The notes: a model not told the origin generated them from the letters alone. DNA of 64,000 nucleotides from an uncultured Dehalococcoidia bacterium (GCA_958295685.1 OY282365.1:1302001-1366000); one strand, 5' to 3'. Positions 23,610 through 32,548 are shown, counted from the first letter of the stretch. Translations and numbers: made by a program.

Positions 23610-26392
23610 GCGTCCTCTCCTGCGGTTCCTGCGGTCACGTGTTCGAGCACCTTAGTCACCTTCGCGGGAAGCAGCGGCAGCGTTGGGGTTCTCAGCATCG
23701 GGTCGGGCGAGGTGTCGTGCTCCAGCGAGGTGATCATCTCGCCGAACAGGGAGGTCGACGAGACGAGCGACCTCTGCGTTCCGGTCAGGCTGACCATCCC
23801 CTGCATCTTCCCTCTTGGGGAAGAGACCTCCACCCTGTCGCCTTGTGTCACCCCTATGCCGGCGGCGTCGTCGGGGTGCATCTCCACTATTTCGCCGCGT
23901 CTGATCCTGTTGCGTCCCTTCACGGTCTCTATTTGAAGGTCACCCTCCGTCACGTGCAACACTCTGCCGCGCGCGAGGTGCATCGGGTACTCCCCATTCA
24001 CCGTTTCCGGAGGGGGCGGCAGGCTCAGGCTGCCGAGCCTGGCCTTTCGGGCCTCGAACCCGGTTTCAAACAGCACCGGCGTATCCACCATGTCGGCGGC
24101 GAGACACGGCCACTGAAGGCCGCCCGGGCCGATACGCTCGTAGGTTATGCCTCCGTAGTCGTCGACCAGGTTGTTGATCTCGTCGAATATCTCCTCAGGG
24201 GTCTGGCAGGCAAAGCCCTCGGCGCCCATGCGGGCGGCTATCATGCTGACGGTCTGCCAGTCGGGTCTCTGGCCGTCTCTGGGGGACAGCGCGGGTCTGA
24301 GGAGTTGGACTCGCCGCTCCAGGTTGGTGTAGGTGCCGACCTTCTCGGCGAAGGCCGCCGACGGCAGGACGACGTCCGCGGCGGCGGTGACTCGGTTGGC
24401 GAAGGTGTCCTGCACCACCAGGTATTCGAGCCGTTCCAGCGCCTCAACGAAGCCGTCGAGCTCGCCGTTGGTGAAGTTCGGGCTGTCTCCGATTACGTGA
24501 AGGGCCTTGACGTCACCTGCGTTTATGGCCCTGGTGATATGAGTGATGGAGTGGCCTGGGGTGTCAGGGAGGGAGGCGCCCCAAGCCCGCTCCAAGCGCT
24601 CGCGGGCGGAGCGGTCGGCGACGGAGGCCTGCCCGGGCAGCAGCGTAGGCGCGCATCCGACGTCCAGCGACCCCTGATCGTTGGCTCCCAGGAAGAGCGG
24701 ATAGAGACCGGATGACGGCTTGCCGAGGTTGCCGGTGACCAGCACAAGGTTCACGAGAGCCGTCACCAATCCCTCGCGGAGGCCGGCGGCGACGGTCTCC
24801 AGTCCGTAGAGGACTGCGGCAGGCTTCATCTCTGCGAAGAGTCTGGCCGCGGCTCTGAGGTCGTCCTGCGGGACTCCGGTCAGCGCTTCGACCTGGATCG
24901 GATCGAACTTCCAGAGCGCGTACTTGAGCTCGTCTAGGCCCTCGCAGTTGTCGGCGAGGAAATCGTGGTCGTCCAGAGACTCATCCATGATCGTCCGTAT
25001 CATCCCGCCGACGAGGACCGACTCGCTTCCCGGTCTGGGCTTGATCCACATGGCCGCGTGGCGCGTCAGCTCGGTCTCGCGCTGGTCAACCACGATGAGG
25101 CGCGCCCCCGCGTTCACGGCCTTCTTGATAGGAACCGCGGCGACGTTCTGTTCCTCGGTCATGTTGCTCGACACGACCAAGAAACCCTTCGACCCCTCCA
25201 GGTCCCAGAGCGGGTTGGTTCCCGCGCCGTGACCCAAAAGTCTGCGGAGAGGCGACACCAGTTCGGGCCTGAGGTTGGACGACGTGTCGACGCTGTTGGT
25301 CATCATGACCGCACGCGCGAACTTCTGAGCCACGTAATTGTCCTCATTGGTGCCCCGTGGAGAGGCGATCAGGGCGAAGCTGCCGTCTCTGTAATCGGCA
25401 AAGCGGCTCGATACTTCGTCGAGAGCCTCATCCCAGGACGCGCCCTCCAGTCGTCCGTTTCGCCTTACGAGTGGGCGCGAGAGTCGTTCCTTGCGGTTCA
25501 CGAAGTCGAGTCCGAACTTGCCCTTGTAGCAGGCCTGACCACGGTTGGCCTGCCCTCCGAGGTCGCCGATTGACCTTATGAGGCGGCCGCGCTTGTCCAC
25601 TTCCAGCTTCATCCGGCAGCCGACGGGGCAGTGTGGGCAGACGGTGGTCGTCACGCTGACGGCCTTGTCCCACTTGTAGCTCCTCTCCACCAGAGCTCCT
25701 GTGGGACACACGTCTATACATGCCCCGCAGAACTCGCAGCCTGACTCCAAGAGCGACGTGCCGTGCGACGTCCCGATTAGGCTTCTGCTGGACCTCTGGT
25801 GAAGTGTGAGGGCATAGTCGCCCCGCACTTCATCGCATACCCGCACGCAGCGCGCGCATACGATGCACAGGTTCATGTCCATCTCCCAGAATGGGTCGGA
25901 CACCGCGAGCGGCAGATGCCGGTTGTTGTAGGTCAGGCTGGTGTCCATATCCATTCCGAGATGTCGGACGGTGTCCTTGAGTTCGCACCTCTCGTTCTTG
26001 GGGCAGGTCACGCAGCGGTCGTTGACCGACACGTGTCTGAGGCAGATGTCCGCGGGACCGCAGAGTTCGATCCGATGGCATGTCAAGCACCCATGCGGGT
26101 GTTCGGCAAGCAGCAGGTCCATGATGCCGCGCCGCGCCGCGTGGAGCTTCGGCGAGTCGGTGGTCACCACCATCCCGTTCGACACCGGCACCGTACAGGA
26201 GGCGGGGGTTCCCGGCGGCCCGCCTTCGATCTCCACGATGCACATGCGGCAGGCGCCGAACGGCTTCATGCCTGGGTAGTAGCAGAGGTATGGGACGTAC
26301 TTGCCCACGTCGAGGGCGGCCTGGAGGACGTTGGTTCCCGGCGCGGCCGTGATCTGCTTCCCGTCTATGGTCAGGCTGATACGGTCAGACAT
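23606..26392 (-). CDS. NuoG/FdhA-like iron-sulfur subunit lacking the Mo ligand
   Basis: A 928-residue protein. It begins with a 2Fe-2S ferredoxin domain (YLCYYPGMKPFGACRMC, then C further on) and a His/Cys cluster region (HPHGCLTCHRIELC). Two 4Fe-4S clusters follow (CIVCARCVRVC and CEFCGACIDVCP), then the molybdopterin oxidoreductase fold (VCPHCPVGCRMKLEV, ACYKGKFGLDF). A C-terminal MopB-CT domain has HPDDAAGIGVTQGDRVEVSS. In catalytic formate dehydrogenases a Cys or Sec follows a NxxR-type stretch; here the site reads SVDTSSNLRPELVSPLRR with none. It therefore looks like an electron-wiring subunit. The gene overlaps both neighbours. Confidence 0.88.
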   Translation of the reverse strand: MSDRISLTIDGKQITAAPGTNVLQAALDVGKYVPYLCYYPGMKPFGACRMCIVEIEGGPPGTPASCTVPVSNGMVVTTDSPKLHAARRGIMDLLLAEHPHGCLTCHRIELCGPADICLRHVSVNDRCVTCPKNERCELKDTVRHLGMDMDTSLTYNNRHLPLAVSDPFWEMDMNLCIVCARCVRVCDEVRGDYALTLHQRSSRSLIGTSHGTSLLESGCEFCGACIDVCPTGALVERSYKWDKAVSVTTTVCPHCPVGCRMKLEVDKRGRLIRSIGDLGGQANRGQACYKGKFGLDFVNRKERLSRPLVRRNGRLEGASWDEALDEVSSRFADYRDGSFALIASPRGTNEDNYVAQKFARAVMMTNSVDTSSNLRPELVSPLRRLLGHGAGTNPLWDLEGSKGFLVVSSNMTEEQNVAAVPIKKAVNAGARLIVVDQRETELTRHAAMWIKPRPGSESVLVGGMIRTIMDESLDDHDFLADNCEGLDELKYALWKFDPIQVEALTGVPQDDLRAAARLFAEMKPAAVLYGLETVAAGLREGLVTALVNLVLVTGNLGKPSSGLYPLFLGANDQGSLDVGCAPTLLPGQASVADRSARERLERAWGASLPDTPGHSITHITRAINAGDVKALHVIGDSPNFTNGELDGFVEALERLEYLVVQDTFANRVTAAADVVLPSAAFAEKVGTYTNLERRVQLLRPALSPRDGQRPDWQTVSMIAARMGAEGFACQTPEEIFDEINNLVDDYGGITYERIGPGGLQWPCLAADMVDTPVLFETGFEARKARLGSLSLPPPPETVNGEYPMHLARGRVLHVTEGDLQIETVKGRNRIRRGEIVEMHPDDAAGIGVTQGDRVEVSSPRGKMQGMVSLTGTQRSLVSSTSLFGEMITSLEHDTSPDPMLRTPTLPLLPAKVTKVLEHVTAGTAGEDA

Positions 26393-28145
26393 TGGCCGCT
26401 CCGGCGGGCTCCGGCATGGCGGCGGGCGTGAAGTCGACCGCGTATGGTCTGGTGTTCCTGATCTCCAGGGCGGGCCGGAGGCAGCTTCCGGTGGGACACC
26501 GTCGTTCGTCTATGTGCATTCTGAAGTCCTCTTCGAAGTGTTGGAATGCCGAGCGGATCGGCCCGAATCCCAGCTGACCGTGACCGCAGAGAGAGGCGCC
26601 TTCCATAGTCTCGCCGACGCTGCGCATCAGTTCGGCATCTCCGGGTCTGGATTCGAACCGGGCGATGCGCTCTATGATCTCCAGCAGGTGTTCCATGCCC
26701 ATCCTGCAGGGGAAGCACTTGCCGCACGACTCGTACTGGCAGAACGCGACGAGCACCCTGGTCATGTCGACCGCGCAGGTGTCCTCGTCGGCCACGATGA
26801 TGCCGCCGGACCCCAAGATTGCGCCGGCCTGGCGCATCTCGTCGAAGTCCAGCCTGATGTTCAGGCTTTCGGCTCCGAGCAGCCCGCCGAGCGGTCCGCC
26901 GGTCTGGAGCATCTTCAGCTTCTTGCCTCCCGGGACTCCTCCGCCAATGTCGTTCACTACCTCACCCAGCGTCATTCCCATCGGCACCTCGTACAGTCCG
27001 GGCCGTCGGATGTGCCCGCTGAGGCATATGATCGCGGTCCCCGTGCTCTTGTTCACGCCGATTTCGGAGAAGCTCTCGCTGCCGTCGGCGATGATCGACG
27101 GGGCGTATGAGAGGGTCTTTACGTTGTTGATGTTCGTCGGCTTTCCCCATACGCCGACCTGAGCGGGGAACGGTGGTCTGAATCGCGGCATCGCCCGCTT
27201 GCCCTCGACGGCGTCCATCAACGCGGTCTCTTCACCGGAGACGTACGACTCGCCGGTCAGCGATACCTCGACGTCGAAGCTCCAGCCGGTGTTCAGGATG
27301 TCGTCACCCAGAAGTCCGAGGTCGTATGCCTGCTCTATCGCCTTCTCGGTGCGGTCGATGGGGCCGTCGTGTCCGTGCCTGATGAAGACTATGCCGTTCG
27401 TTGCGCCCGTGGCGTAGCCGGCCAGCGACATGCCTTCGAGGAGCATATGGGGGTCGCTCTCGAGTATCCCCTTGTCGTTGAAGGCTCCCGGGTCGCCTTC
27501 CTCGCAGTTGCACAGGATGTACTTCGGCGGTCCGGGGGAGCGCACGAGGAAGCTCCACTTGATGCCTGTCGAGAACGCGGCTCCTCCCCGCCCACGCAGG
27601 CCGGAGTCGATCACCGCCTGGATAACGTCTGCCGGCTTCATCACCGACAGCGCTCTTCGGAGCGCCGAATATCCGCCGTTGGCCAGGTACTGGTAAGCGT
27701 CGCCGGGAGCAACGTGGCCTGCGTTGCGCAGGGCGATTCTCTTCTGTAGGCGCATTCCCGGCAGCGACGTCAGGTCGGGCGCTCCGTCGACAGGGCTGCC
27801 GAGGTAACCGAGCACGTTGCCGTCCGGGATGCGTCCCTCGGCAACGTAAGAGTCGATGATGCGCCGGGCGGCGTCGGGGCCTGCGTTTGAGAACAGCAGC
27901 CTGGAGCCTCCCGGAAGGAGGATGTCGACGATGGGCTCTGCGAAGCAGAGGCCGAGGCATCCGACCGCGTCCAGGTTGGCGTCTATGCCGCGGGCGGTGA
28001 GTCTCGATTTCAGGGCGGCGAGGGTTTCGAGGGCGCCGGCTGCCTGGCCGCACATGGCCGCCCCCACCCTGATCCAGGGCTTTTCGGAGACCAGAGCCAT
28101 CCATCGGGAGTCGGCTTCGGCCTTGAGTTCCTGATAAGTGGGCAT
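26385..28145 (-). CDS. nuoF: NADH dehydrogenase subunit F-like (NuoF/HoxF type)
   Basis: A 586-residue NADH-oxidising subunit. It has an extra N-terminal thioredoxin-like domain (AAMCGQAAGALETL and VGCLGLCFAEPIV), then the FMN/NADH site (SGLRGRGGAAFSTGIKW and CNCEEGDPGAFNDK), and the 4Fe-4S ligand segment ESCGKCFPCRMGMEHL. Length matches HndC/HoxF-like proteins rather than plain NuoF. It lies between nuoE (31-bp gap) and the NuoG-like gene (8-bp overlap). With them it forms a soluble NADH module, not a full complex I, since no membrane subunits are nearby. Confidence 0.9.
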   Translation of the reverse strand: MPTYQELKAEADSRWMALVSEKPWIRVGAAMCGQAAGALETLAALKSRLTARGIDANLDAVGCLGLCFAEPIVDILLPGGSRLLFSNAGPDAARRIIDSYVAEGRIPDGNVLGYLGSPVDGAPDLTSLPGMRLQKRIALRNAGHVAPGDAYQYLANGGYSALRRALSVMKPADVIQAVIDSGLRGRGGAAFSTGIKWSFLVRSPGPPKYILCNCEEGDPGAFNDKGILESDPHMLLEGMSLAGYATGATNGIVFIRHGHDGPIDRTEKAIEQAYDLGLLGDDILNTGWSFDVEVSLTGESYVSGEETALMDAVEGKRAMPRFRPPFPAQVGVWGKPTNINNVKTLSYAPSIIADGSESFSEIGVNKSTGTAIICLSGHIRRPGLYEVPMGMTLGEVVNDIGGGVPGGKKLKMLQTGGPLGGLLGAESLNIRLDFDEMRQAGAILGSGGIIVADEDTCAVDMTRVLVAFCQYESCGKCFPCRMGMEHLLEIIERIARFESRPGDAELMRSVGETMEGASLCGHGQLGFGPIRSAFQHFEEDFRMHIDERRCPTGSCLRPALEIRNTRPYAVDFTPAAMPEPAGAANV

Positions 28146-28176
28146 GGTTCCCTACAATCGAGACTCGGCGGCCTTA

Positions 28177-28674
28177 TCAGGCGCCGTCGAGGACTCTCGA
28201 CACTGCCCGAGCCGCCGAATCGGCGGTCAGACGGCCAACGAGATGGTGGTCGATGCTCAGGACGGGCGGCTGGGCGCATGCCCCCAGGCAGGTGTTGTAC
28301 TTCAGACTCACCCCTCCGTCTTCGGTATCGCCCTCTCCGGAGAGCCTCAGCATATGCTGGATCGAGTCTATGAGAGCGGGCGCGCCCGCCAGATGACAGG
28401 TTGGACCCCAGCAGACCTCGACGACGTGGCGGCCGGGCGGCGTGAATCGGAAGTTGGTGTAGAAGGATGCGACGCCCCAGACCTCATTGATCGTCGTGTC
28501 GAAGATGGCCGCAGTCTCCCGGATGGCTTCATCGGGAAGGTACCCGAGTTCGTCGTGAACAGCCAGGAGTGAGGACAGTATCGTTCTCGTGGGGCGCTTG
28601 CCGGAGGAGATGGCCTCCCGTACCCGGTCATTGATGCCGCCGGCATCGGAGCTCAACTGGGCAGTCTCCACCAT
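28177..28674 (-). CDS. nuoE: NADH dehydrogenase subunit E-like 2Fe-2S protein
   Basis: A 165-residue thioredoxin-fold ferredoxin. The N-terminal helical part (SSLLAVHDELGYLPDEAIRE) precedes the cluster ligands VCWGPTCHLAGA and YNTCLGACAQPPV (C-x4-C...C-x3-C). It carries electrons from the FMN of NuoF to downstream clusters. It is the first gene of the nuoE-nuoF-nuoG-like-FNR-like operon, perhaps extending to mutS. Confidence 0.92.
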   Translation of the reverse strand: MVETAQLSSDAGGINDRVREAISSGKRPTRTILSSLLAVHDELGYLPDEAIRETAAIFDTTINEVWGVASFYTNFRFTPPGRHVVEVCWGPTCHLAGAPALIDSIQHMLRLSGEGDTEDGGVSLKYNTCLGACAQPPVLSIDHHLVGRLTADSAARAVSRVLDGA

Positions 28675-29050
28675 CTGCTAAATCTGTCCCAATAATACAC
28701 GGGTGGCCGCTTTTTTGAAAGCCTGCCAAGCCTGACGGAACCTGTCCCAGATTAGTAGGCATTTATGAAGAAGGTGTCTCGACTCGGTCACCACCGTCCT
28801 GGCACGCGACCTCACCGACCTCAGACTCTTCGGCCTGTCTCGTGTCAGCTTGTCATCCAGAGTCAGCAGACGGCGCTCGGCCAACTCATAGGCGCATCCC
28901 TGCCGATAGACCTCCTGGTTGACTGGGGCGACGCGCCGGTCCTTGCGTCCGGGGGCCTCCGGGGCTCGGCGGCGGCGGGAAATTCTTGCGAAAGTGTCGC
29001 ATTGCGGGTATTTCGCAGCCACTTCGTAGCCGAGAGGGCCGATTTTGGCT

Positions 29051-29143
29051 GACACTACGCGACACTCATGCGACACCTATGCGACACCTATGCGACACCT
29101 ATGCGACACCTATGCGACACCTATGCGACACCTATGCGACAGG
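29051..29143 (-). repeat. Iteron array A2: nine 11-bp units TGCGACACCTA
   Basis: Six perfect GACACCTATGC units at 29,072-29,137 plus GACACTACGC and GACACTCATGC before them and GACAGG after. Read in the direction of transcription the core is TGTCGCAT. A single inverse copy (GTGTCGCAT on the plus strand) sits at 28,994-29,002, so the transcript can pair ATGCGACAC with any unit. Confidence 0.88.
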
Positions 29144-29208
29144 TCATCCGGGCGCTTGGGGAGTTCTGCGGGCGGTTTTGTGGAGAGAGGCGACTGTGTC
29201 ATGGGCAA

Positions 29209-29237
29209 ACCGTAGCACAGCGGTTCGTGGTTGTCAA
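29209..29237 (-). promoter_or_regulatory. A2 promoter
   Basis: On the minus strand TTGACA (29,237-29,232), 17-bp spacer, TACGGT (29,214-29,209), then GCCCATGACACAG starting the leader ORF almost without a leader. Confidence 0.65.
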
Positions 29238-29416
29238 GGGTTGTCTGAATCAGGATTGAAGGCGGAGTCTGAGTAGGAGCCTCCTGGGAACGCGGGGGGA
29301 TCGCCCGCGCCACCCCTAAGATTCCGGCCTGCGCCAGAGACGGATGGGTGTAGCGCCGTCCTAAATGAAACGACACCGCCTACTAATCTGGGACAGGCTC
29401 GCGGTGGGTTTGGGAA

Positions 29417-29445
29417 TTGACCGCTGATTGCGCCGCGCCTATAAT
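29417..29445 (+). promoter_or_regulatory. rsfS promoter
   Basis: TTGACC 29,417-29,422, 17-bp spacer, TATAAT 29,440-29,445. The expected transcription start (about 29,452) coincides with an in-frame GTG, so a leaderless start there is possible; ATG 29,479 with GGAG upstream is the alternative. Confidence 0.75.
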
Positions 29446-29478
29446 CCAGCGGTGGAGAGACATCGGCTCACGGAGAAC

Positions 29479-29814
29479 ATGAGGCAGGCCCGTCGGGCCG
29501 TGGACACAGCCTCGGACAATCAGGCGTCCGACATAGTCCTCCTTGACATCAGGGAGGCGTCCTCCTTTGCGGACTACTTCGTGATCATGTCGGCCGACTC
29601 TACCAGGCAGATCGACACACTGTCCGAGGAGTTGGTTCACGCCCTCGAGAGGTCGGGCGCGCGTCTGCACCACCGTGAAGGCACGCCCGATACGGGGTGG
29701 GTGTTGCTCGACTTTAGCGACGTCATCGTCCACCTCTTCGGGCGCGAGGAGCGGAGCTTCTACTCGCTGGAGGACGTGTGGAGCAGCGCGGTGGAGCTGG
29801 TCAGGATTCAGTGA
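29479..29814 (+). CDS. rsfS: Ribosome silencing factor RsfS
   Basis: A 111-residue RsfS/Iojap protein that binds ribosomal protein L14 and blocks subunit joining in starvation. Signature segments: SDIVLLDIREASSFADYFVI, MSADSTRQIDTLSEELVHAL, GWVLLDFSDVIVHLFGREER and SFYSLEDVWS. The ATG at 29,479 gives the family's usual distance to the DIVLLD strand; GTG 29,452 would add nine residues. The 3' end overlaps the convergent ndk gene by 14 bp. Confidence 0.93.
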   Translation: MRQARRAVDTASDNQASDIVLLDIREASSFADYFVIMSADSTRQIDTLSEELVHALERSGARLHHREGTPDTGWVLLDFSDVIVHLFGREERSFYSLEDVWSSAVELVRIQ

Positions 29815-30256
29815 TCCACCTGTCCACGTCGCGGGTGTAGTCGAGTATCTCTCCGGGTGAGAAGAACAGGTCGATCTCCCTCTCCGCGGACTCCTCGGAG
29901 TCTGACCCGTGTATCAGGTTCATGCCGATGGACAGGGCGAGGTCGCCTCTGATCGATCCCGGGGCGGCGTCGAGAGGGTTCGTCGCCCCCATTGCGGCCC
30001 TGACCGACGCGACGGCAGCCTCGCCCTCGATTACCATCGCCATCACCGGGGCCGCCGTTATGAATCTCACGAGTCCGTCGAAGAAGGGCTTGCCCACGTG
30101 CTCGCCATAGTGACGGTGAGCGAGGTCTTCGTCGACTCTGATGAGCTTTGCTGCGGCTATCCTGAGGCCTCTGTGTTCGAGGCGTCCGATTATCTCGCCG
30201 GCCAGCCCACGCTGTATCGAGTCCGGCTTCAGCAGCACCAGGGTCCTCTGGGTCAT
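29801..30256 (-). CDS. ndk: Nucleoside diphosphate kinase
   Basis: A 151-residue kinase that balances nucleoside triphosphates by a phospho-His intermediate. RTLVLLKPDSIQRGLAGEII opens the fold, and the catalytic His is in MNLIHGSDSEESAEREI. ATG 30,256 follows TAGGAGGACAGTCG; the longer open frame is ignored. It is downstream of tsaB and tsaE on the same strand with a 22-bp gap, so it is probably co-transcribed. Confidence 0.96.
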   Translation of the reverse strand: MTQRTLVLLKPDSIQRGLAGEIIGRLEHRGLRIAAAKLIRVDEDLAHRHYGEHVGKPFFDGLVRFITAAPVMAMVIEGEAAVASVRAAMGATNPLDAAPGSIRGDLALSIGMNLIHGSDSEESAEREIDLFFSPGEILDYTRDVDRWITES

Positions 30257-30278
30257 CGACTGTCCTCCTAATAATGGT

Positions 30279-30953
30279 TCAGCCAGGCCAGGCGCGTTGG
30301 GCCGCCTCGACCTGGGCGCTGCGAAGGTAGATCGGCTGAAGCGAGTCGGCGCTGTCGGTCTCGCCTGCCTGAAGTCGGGCATGAGCGAGGGCGGCCAGCG
30401 AGCCGGGGCGCCTGGTCGGCGGGACCGCACGGGTGATCACGGCACGGTCGCCGAGTCGGTCCCGCAGCATGTCCGCGACGTCGGGCAGCCCCTCGCCGCA
30501 GAAGATCGTCCTTTCGCGGACATCCGCCGCGGTCTCTTCGTCCTTCACGACGTCATACTCCGGGTCTATCCCGTCCGCGTATCTTCCGAGGTATCTGCGC
30601 GTCTTGCCGGCGGTCATCACGGCGCGCACGGGCATGCCCATGCCCCGATAGGGCTCGGCCTCGACGTCCAGAGTCGGGACGGCCACGAGGGGCGTTTCGA
30701 GGGCGGCAGAGACCGCCTTCGCGGTGCTCATTCCCACCCGCAGCGCGCTGAAGCCTCCTGGCCCTGCGGCCACGTAGACGGCCGTCAGGTCTTCCATCCC
30801 GGCTGCGACCACGTCCATGAGGCGCCGGATCGCGGGAGCCAGCTCGACCGAGTGGTTGCGGTCGGAGCGCCACGTGATCTCTGCGACTATAGCGCCGTCC
30901 TCAGCGGCTCCGACCGACGCGTACCGGGTCGAGGTGTCAATCGTCAGCTCCAT
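30279..30953 (-). CDS. tsaB: tRNA threonylcarbamoyladenosine biosynthesis protein TsaB
   Basis: A 224-residue ASKHA-fold protein that partners TsaD and TsaE to make t6A37 in tRNA. The start MELTIDTSTRYASVGAAEDG, the RSDRNHSVELAPAIRRLM helix and VAAGPGGFSALRVGMSTAKA are diagnostic. It follows tsaE by 4 bp. tsaD and tsaC are not in the window. Confidence 0.94.
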   Translation of the reverse strand: MELTIDTSTRYASVGAAEDGAIVAEITWRSDRNHSVELAPAIRRLMDVVAAGMEDLTAVYVAAGPGGFSALRVGMSTAKAVSAALETPLVAVPTLDVEAEPYRGMGMPVRAVMTAGKTRRYLGRYADGIDPEYDVVKDEETAADVRERTIFCGEGLPDVADMLRDRLGDRAVITRAVPPTRRPGSLAALAHARLQAGETDSADSLQPIYLRSAQVEAAQRAWPG

Positions 30954-30957
30954 GCCT

Positions 30958-31455
30958 CTAGCTGCCGTCCCGCTCGGCCAGCCGCGCGGCTTCTATGGCG
31001 CTGGAGTAGCGGACGTCGGTTGTCGAAAGTGTGAGGGAACGTGTGGACTCGGTGACGAGCGCCAGGCGTATTCGGAGGCCCTGTCCTTCGAACATGCCCC
31101 CTGCGCGGTCGGCCCACTCAACGACGGTGACTCCATCGCCGGAGACAACCTCGTCGAGTCCGAGCTCGGCCGCTTCGATAGCAGACTCAATTCTGTAAAG
31201 GTCGACGTGGTGCAGAGTAAGTCGAGCCGCGTACTGCGCCATGAGCACGAAGGTCGGGCTGCGGGCGTACTCGTTCCCGCCGAGTCCCCAGAGTATCCCC
31301 TGAGTAAGGCAGGTCTTGCCGGCGCCCAACTCGCCCTCCAGAAGTATGAGGTCGCCGGCCCGCGCGTTCTCTCCGATGGCTCTGCCGACGACCTGCGTCT
31401 TCTCAGGGCTGCGGGTCCGGATCTCTACGAGGGTCAAGGAACTGGAAGGAAGCAT
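30958..31455 (-). CDS. tsaE: tRNA threonylcarbamoyladenosine biosynthesis ATPase TsaE
   Basis: A 165-residue P-loop ATPase of the t6A pathway. Walker A is LLEGELGAGKTCLTQGIL; YARSPTFVLMAQYA, HHVDLYRIES and VTVVEWADR are family motifs. The start is uncertain: ATG 31,455 is used, 31,473 is also open, and a TTG near 31,437 would match the family length best. Its 5' end overlaps the lipoprotein gene at 31,434, implying one transcript. Confidence 0.93.
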   Translation of the reverse strand: MLPSSSLTLVEIRTRSPEKTQVVGRAIGENARAGDLILLEGELGAGKTCLTQGILWGLGGNEYARSPTFVLMAQYAARLTLHHVDLYRIESAIEAAELGLDEVVSGDGVTVVEWADRAGGMFEGQGLRIRLALVTESTRSLTLSTTDVRYSSAIEAARLAERDGS

Positions 31456-32366
31456 CCAGGCCACCAACCCCACCGCTTATGAGTCGCATCGTGAGCCCTG
31501 AACGCGCTTAGTTCCCTGGCTGCAACTTCACGGATGTCCCTGATGTCGCCCGGCGGAAGGTTTTGGCCGGGTACGGCAGAGTTGTCGAGGAAATCAATGT
31601 ACAGCTCCATCAGACTAATGTCCTTCTGCCTGGGTTTTTGTGCACAGGACGCTTCCGCGATAATCTCGTGGGCTTTGACCTCATAAGCCTCATCTACGAG
31701 CATGAGATTGGCCGAACCAACCAGCGCGTCTAGCCTTTCGCGGCAGCCCTCCCTAAGTCCGCCCCAGGCTGTGTCATCCATCACTACAGTATTGGACTCC
31801 GCCACCGGAACTCCTCCAGCCTCTAGGGAGACGTACCACAGATGCCTCACAGAGAGTCCTTTCCCGGGATCGGGGTCGGCATGGGACGAGAGTTGGTACT
31901 CCCCCCACACACTGACAGCCCTGACGAATGTACCGACGAGAAGATCTACATAGCCCGGCCCGGCTCTCCAGGACTCACTGGTAACCGAAAACGCGTCTTC
32001 GTCCGCGGATACGACGCGGACCCGGTCAACTTCCGGTCCGAGCGAGGTGGGCCCATAGACCCTGACTGACGCCCAACAGCTTAGACCATCCATGGTATAG
32101 CGGAACTCTAGCCGCTCTACCTGCTGCCAGGCACTCTCTGACGGTTCTTGGTCGCTGGCGGGTTCAGCCGATGGCTCTGGCGTAAGGGCCGCAGAAGGCT
32201 CTGAGGCCGGCGTCGCCGTCGGCTCAGGCGTCGCCGTTGGCGGCGCGAGCGTCGCTGTCGGGCGGGGCGTTGGGGCCTCCTGTGGAGTCGTGCCCCCACA
32301 CCCGGCGAACGCCAACGCGATGGTTAGGCCCAGCAGCGTCAGGCCGATTCTGATTCCTCTACTCAT
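31434..32366 (-). CDS. Lipoprotein with Pro/Thr linker, unknown function
   Basis: A 310-residue lipoprotein: signal peptide LTLLGLTIALAFAGCGG with lipidated Cys near 23, then a linker of about 55 residues rich in PTATP and PEPSA. The folded part (WQQVERLEFRYTMDGLSCWA onward) has two or three Cys and Trp residues and no family I recognise. Upstream it overlaps a small ORF by ATGA; downstream it overlaps tsaE. The surface location is inferred from the lipobox. Confidence 0.75.
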   Translation of the reverse strand: MSRGIRIGLTLLGLTIALAFAGCGGTTPQEAPTPRPTATLAPPTATPEPTATPASEPSAALTPEPSAEPASDQEPSESAWQQVERLEFRYTMDGLSCWASVRVYGPTSLGPEVDRVRVVSADEDAFSVTSESWRAGPGYVDLLVGTFVRAVSVWGEYQLSSHADPDPGKGLSVRHLWYVSLEAGGVPVAESNTVVMDDTAWGGLREGCRERLDALVGSANLMLVDEAYEVKAHEIIAEASCAQKPRQKDISLMELYIDFLDNSAVPGQNLPPGDIRDIREVAARELSAFRAHDATHKRWGWWPGCFLPVP

Positions 32367-32548
32367 TCATCGAGCTCCGGAACCTCGAGGCGCCCGGAGA
32401 GGGCAGCCTCCCGCTTCCGCCAAGCGGATCCGCACCTGCTCTCCAAGACCCTGTCCATCCAGTTTAGCTTGCTGTCGATGCGCTCATTGATCGCCCCGCA
32501 CGTGAGAGGCGCTCCGCGGAAGGTGCATGGCCGGCACTGGGATGACAA
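32363..32548 (-). CDS. Possible small Cys-containing protein
   Basis: A 61-codon ORF (TTG start, SSQCRPCTFRGAPLTCGAIN near the N-terminus) whose TGA overlaps the ATG of the lipoprotein gene (ATGA). An AGAGG lies about 12 bases before the TTG, and a TACGAT box is upstream. The C-x2-C...C pattern could bind a metal. The stop/start coupling is the main reason to think it is real; the open frame also extends upstream into element sequence. Confidence 0.35.
   Translation of the reverse strand: MSSQCRPCTFRGAPLTCGAINERIDSKLNWMDRVLESRCGSAWRKREAALSGRLEVPELDE

Larger units (their letters stand above)
28741..29397 (-). mobile_element. Element with 20-bp terminal inverted repeats carrying cassette A2
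   Basis: CCTGTCCCAGATTAGTAGGC (28,741-28,760) and its exact inverse (29,378-29,397) enclose 657 bp. Inside, on the minus strand, are the A2 promoter, a leader ORF (MTQSPLST...SHRCRIGVA), nine iterons, the conserved stretch and an antirepeat. A second ORF of 133 codons (29,076 to 28,678, start MSHECRVVSAKIGP) runs out through the left inverted repeat. No clear target duplication flanks it. No transposase gene is inside, so it would need help in trans. Confidence 0.7.

Noticed and set aside
23606..26392. Catalytic formate dehydrogenase with selenocysteine
   Set aside because: No in-frame TGA or Cys at the Mo-ligand position; the frame is continuous and the region reads SSNLRPELVSPLRR.
29051..29143. 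CRISPR array
   Set aside because: Units are 11 bp with no unique spacers and no cas genes; these are contiguous iterons.
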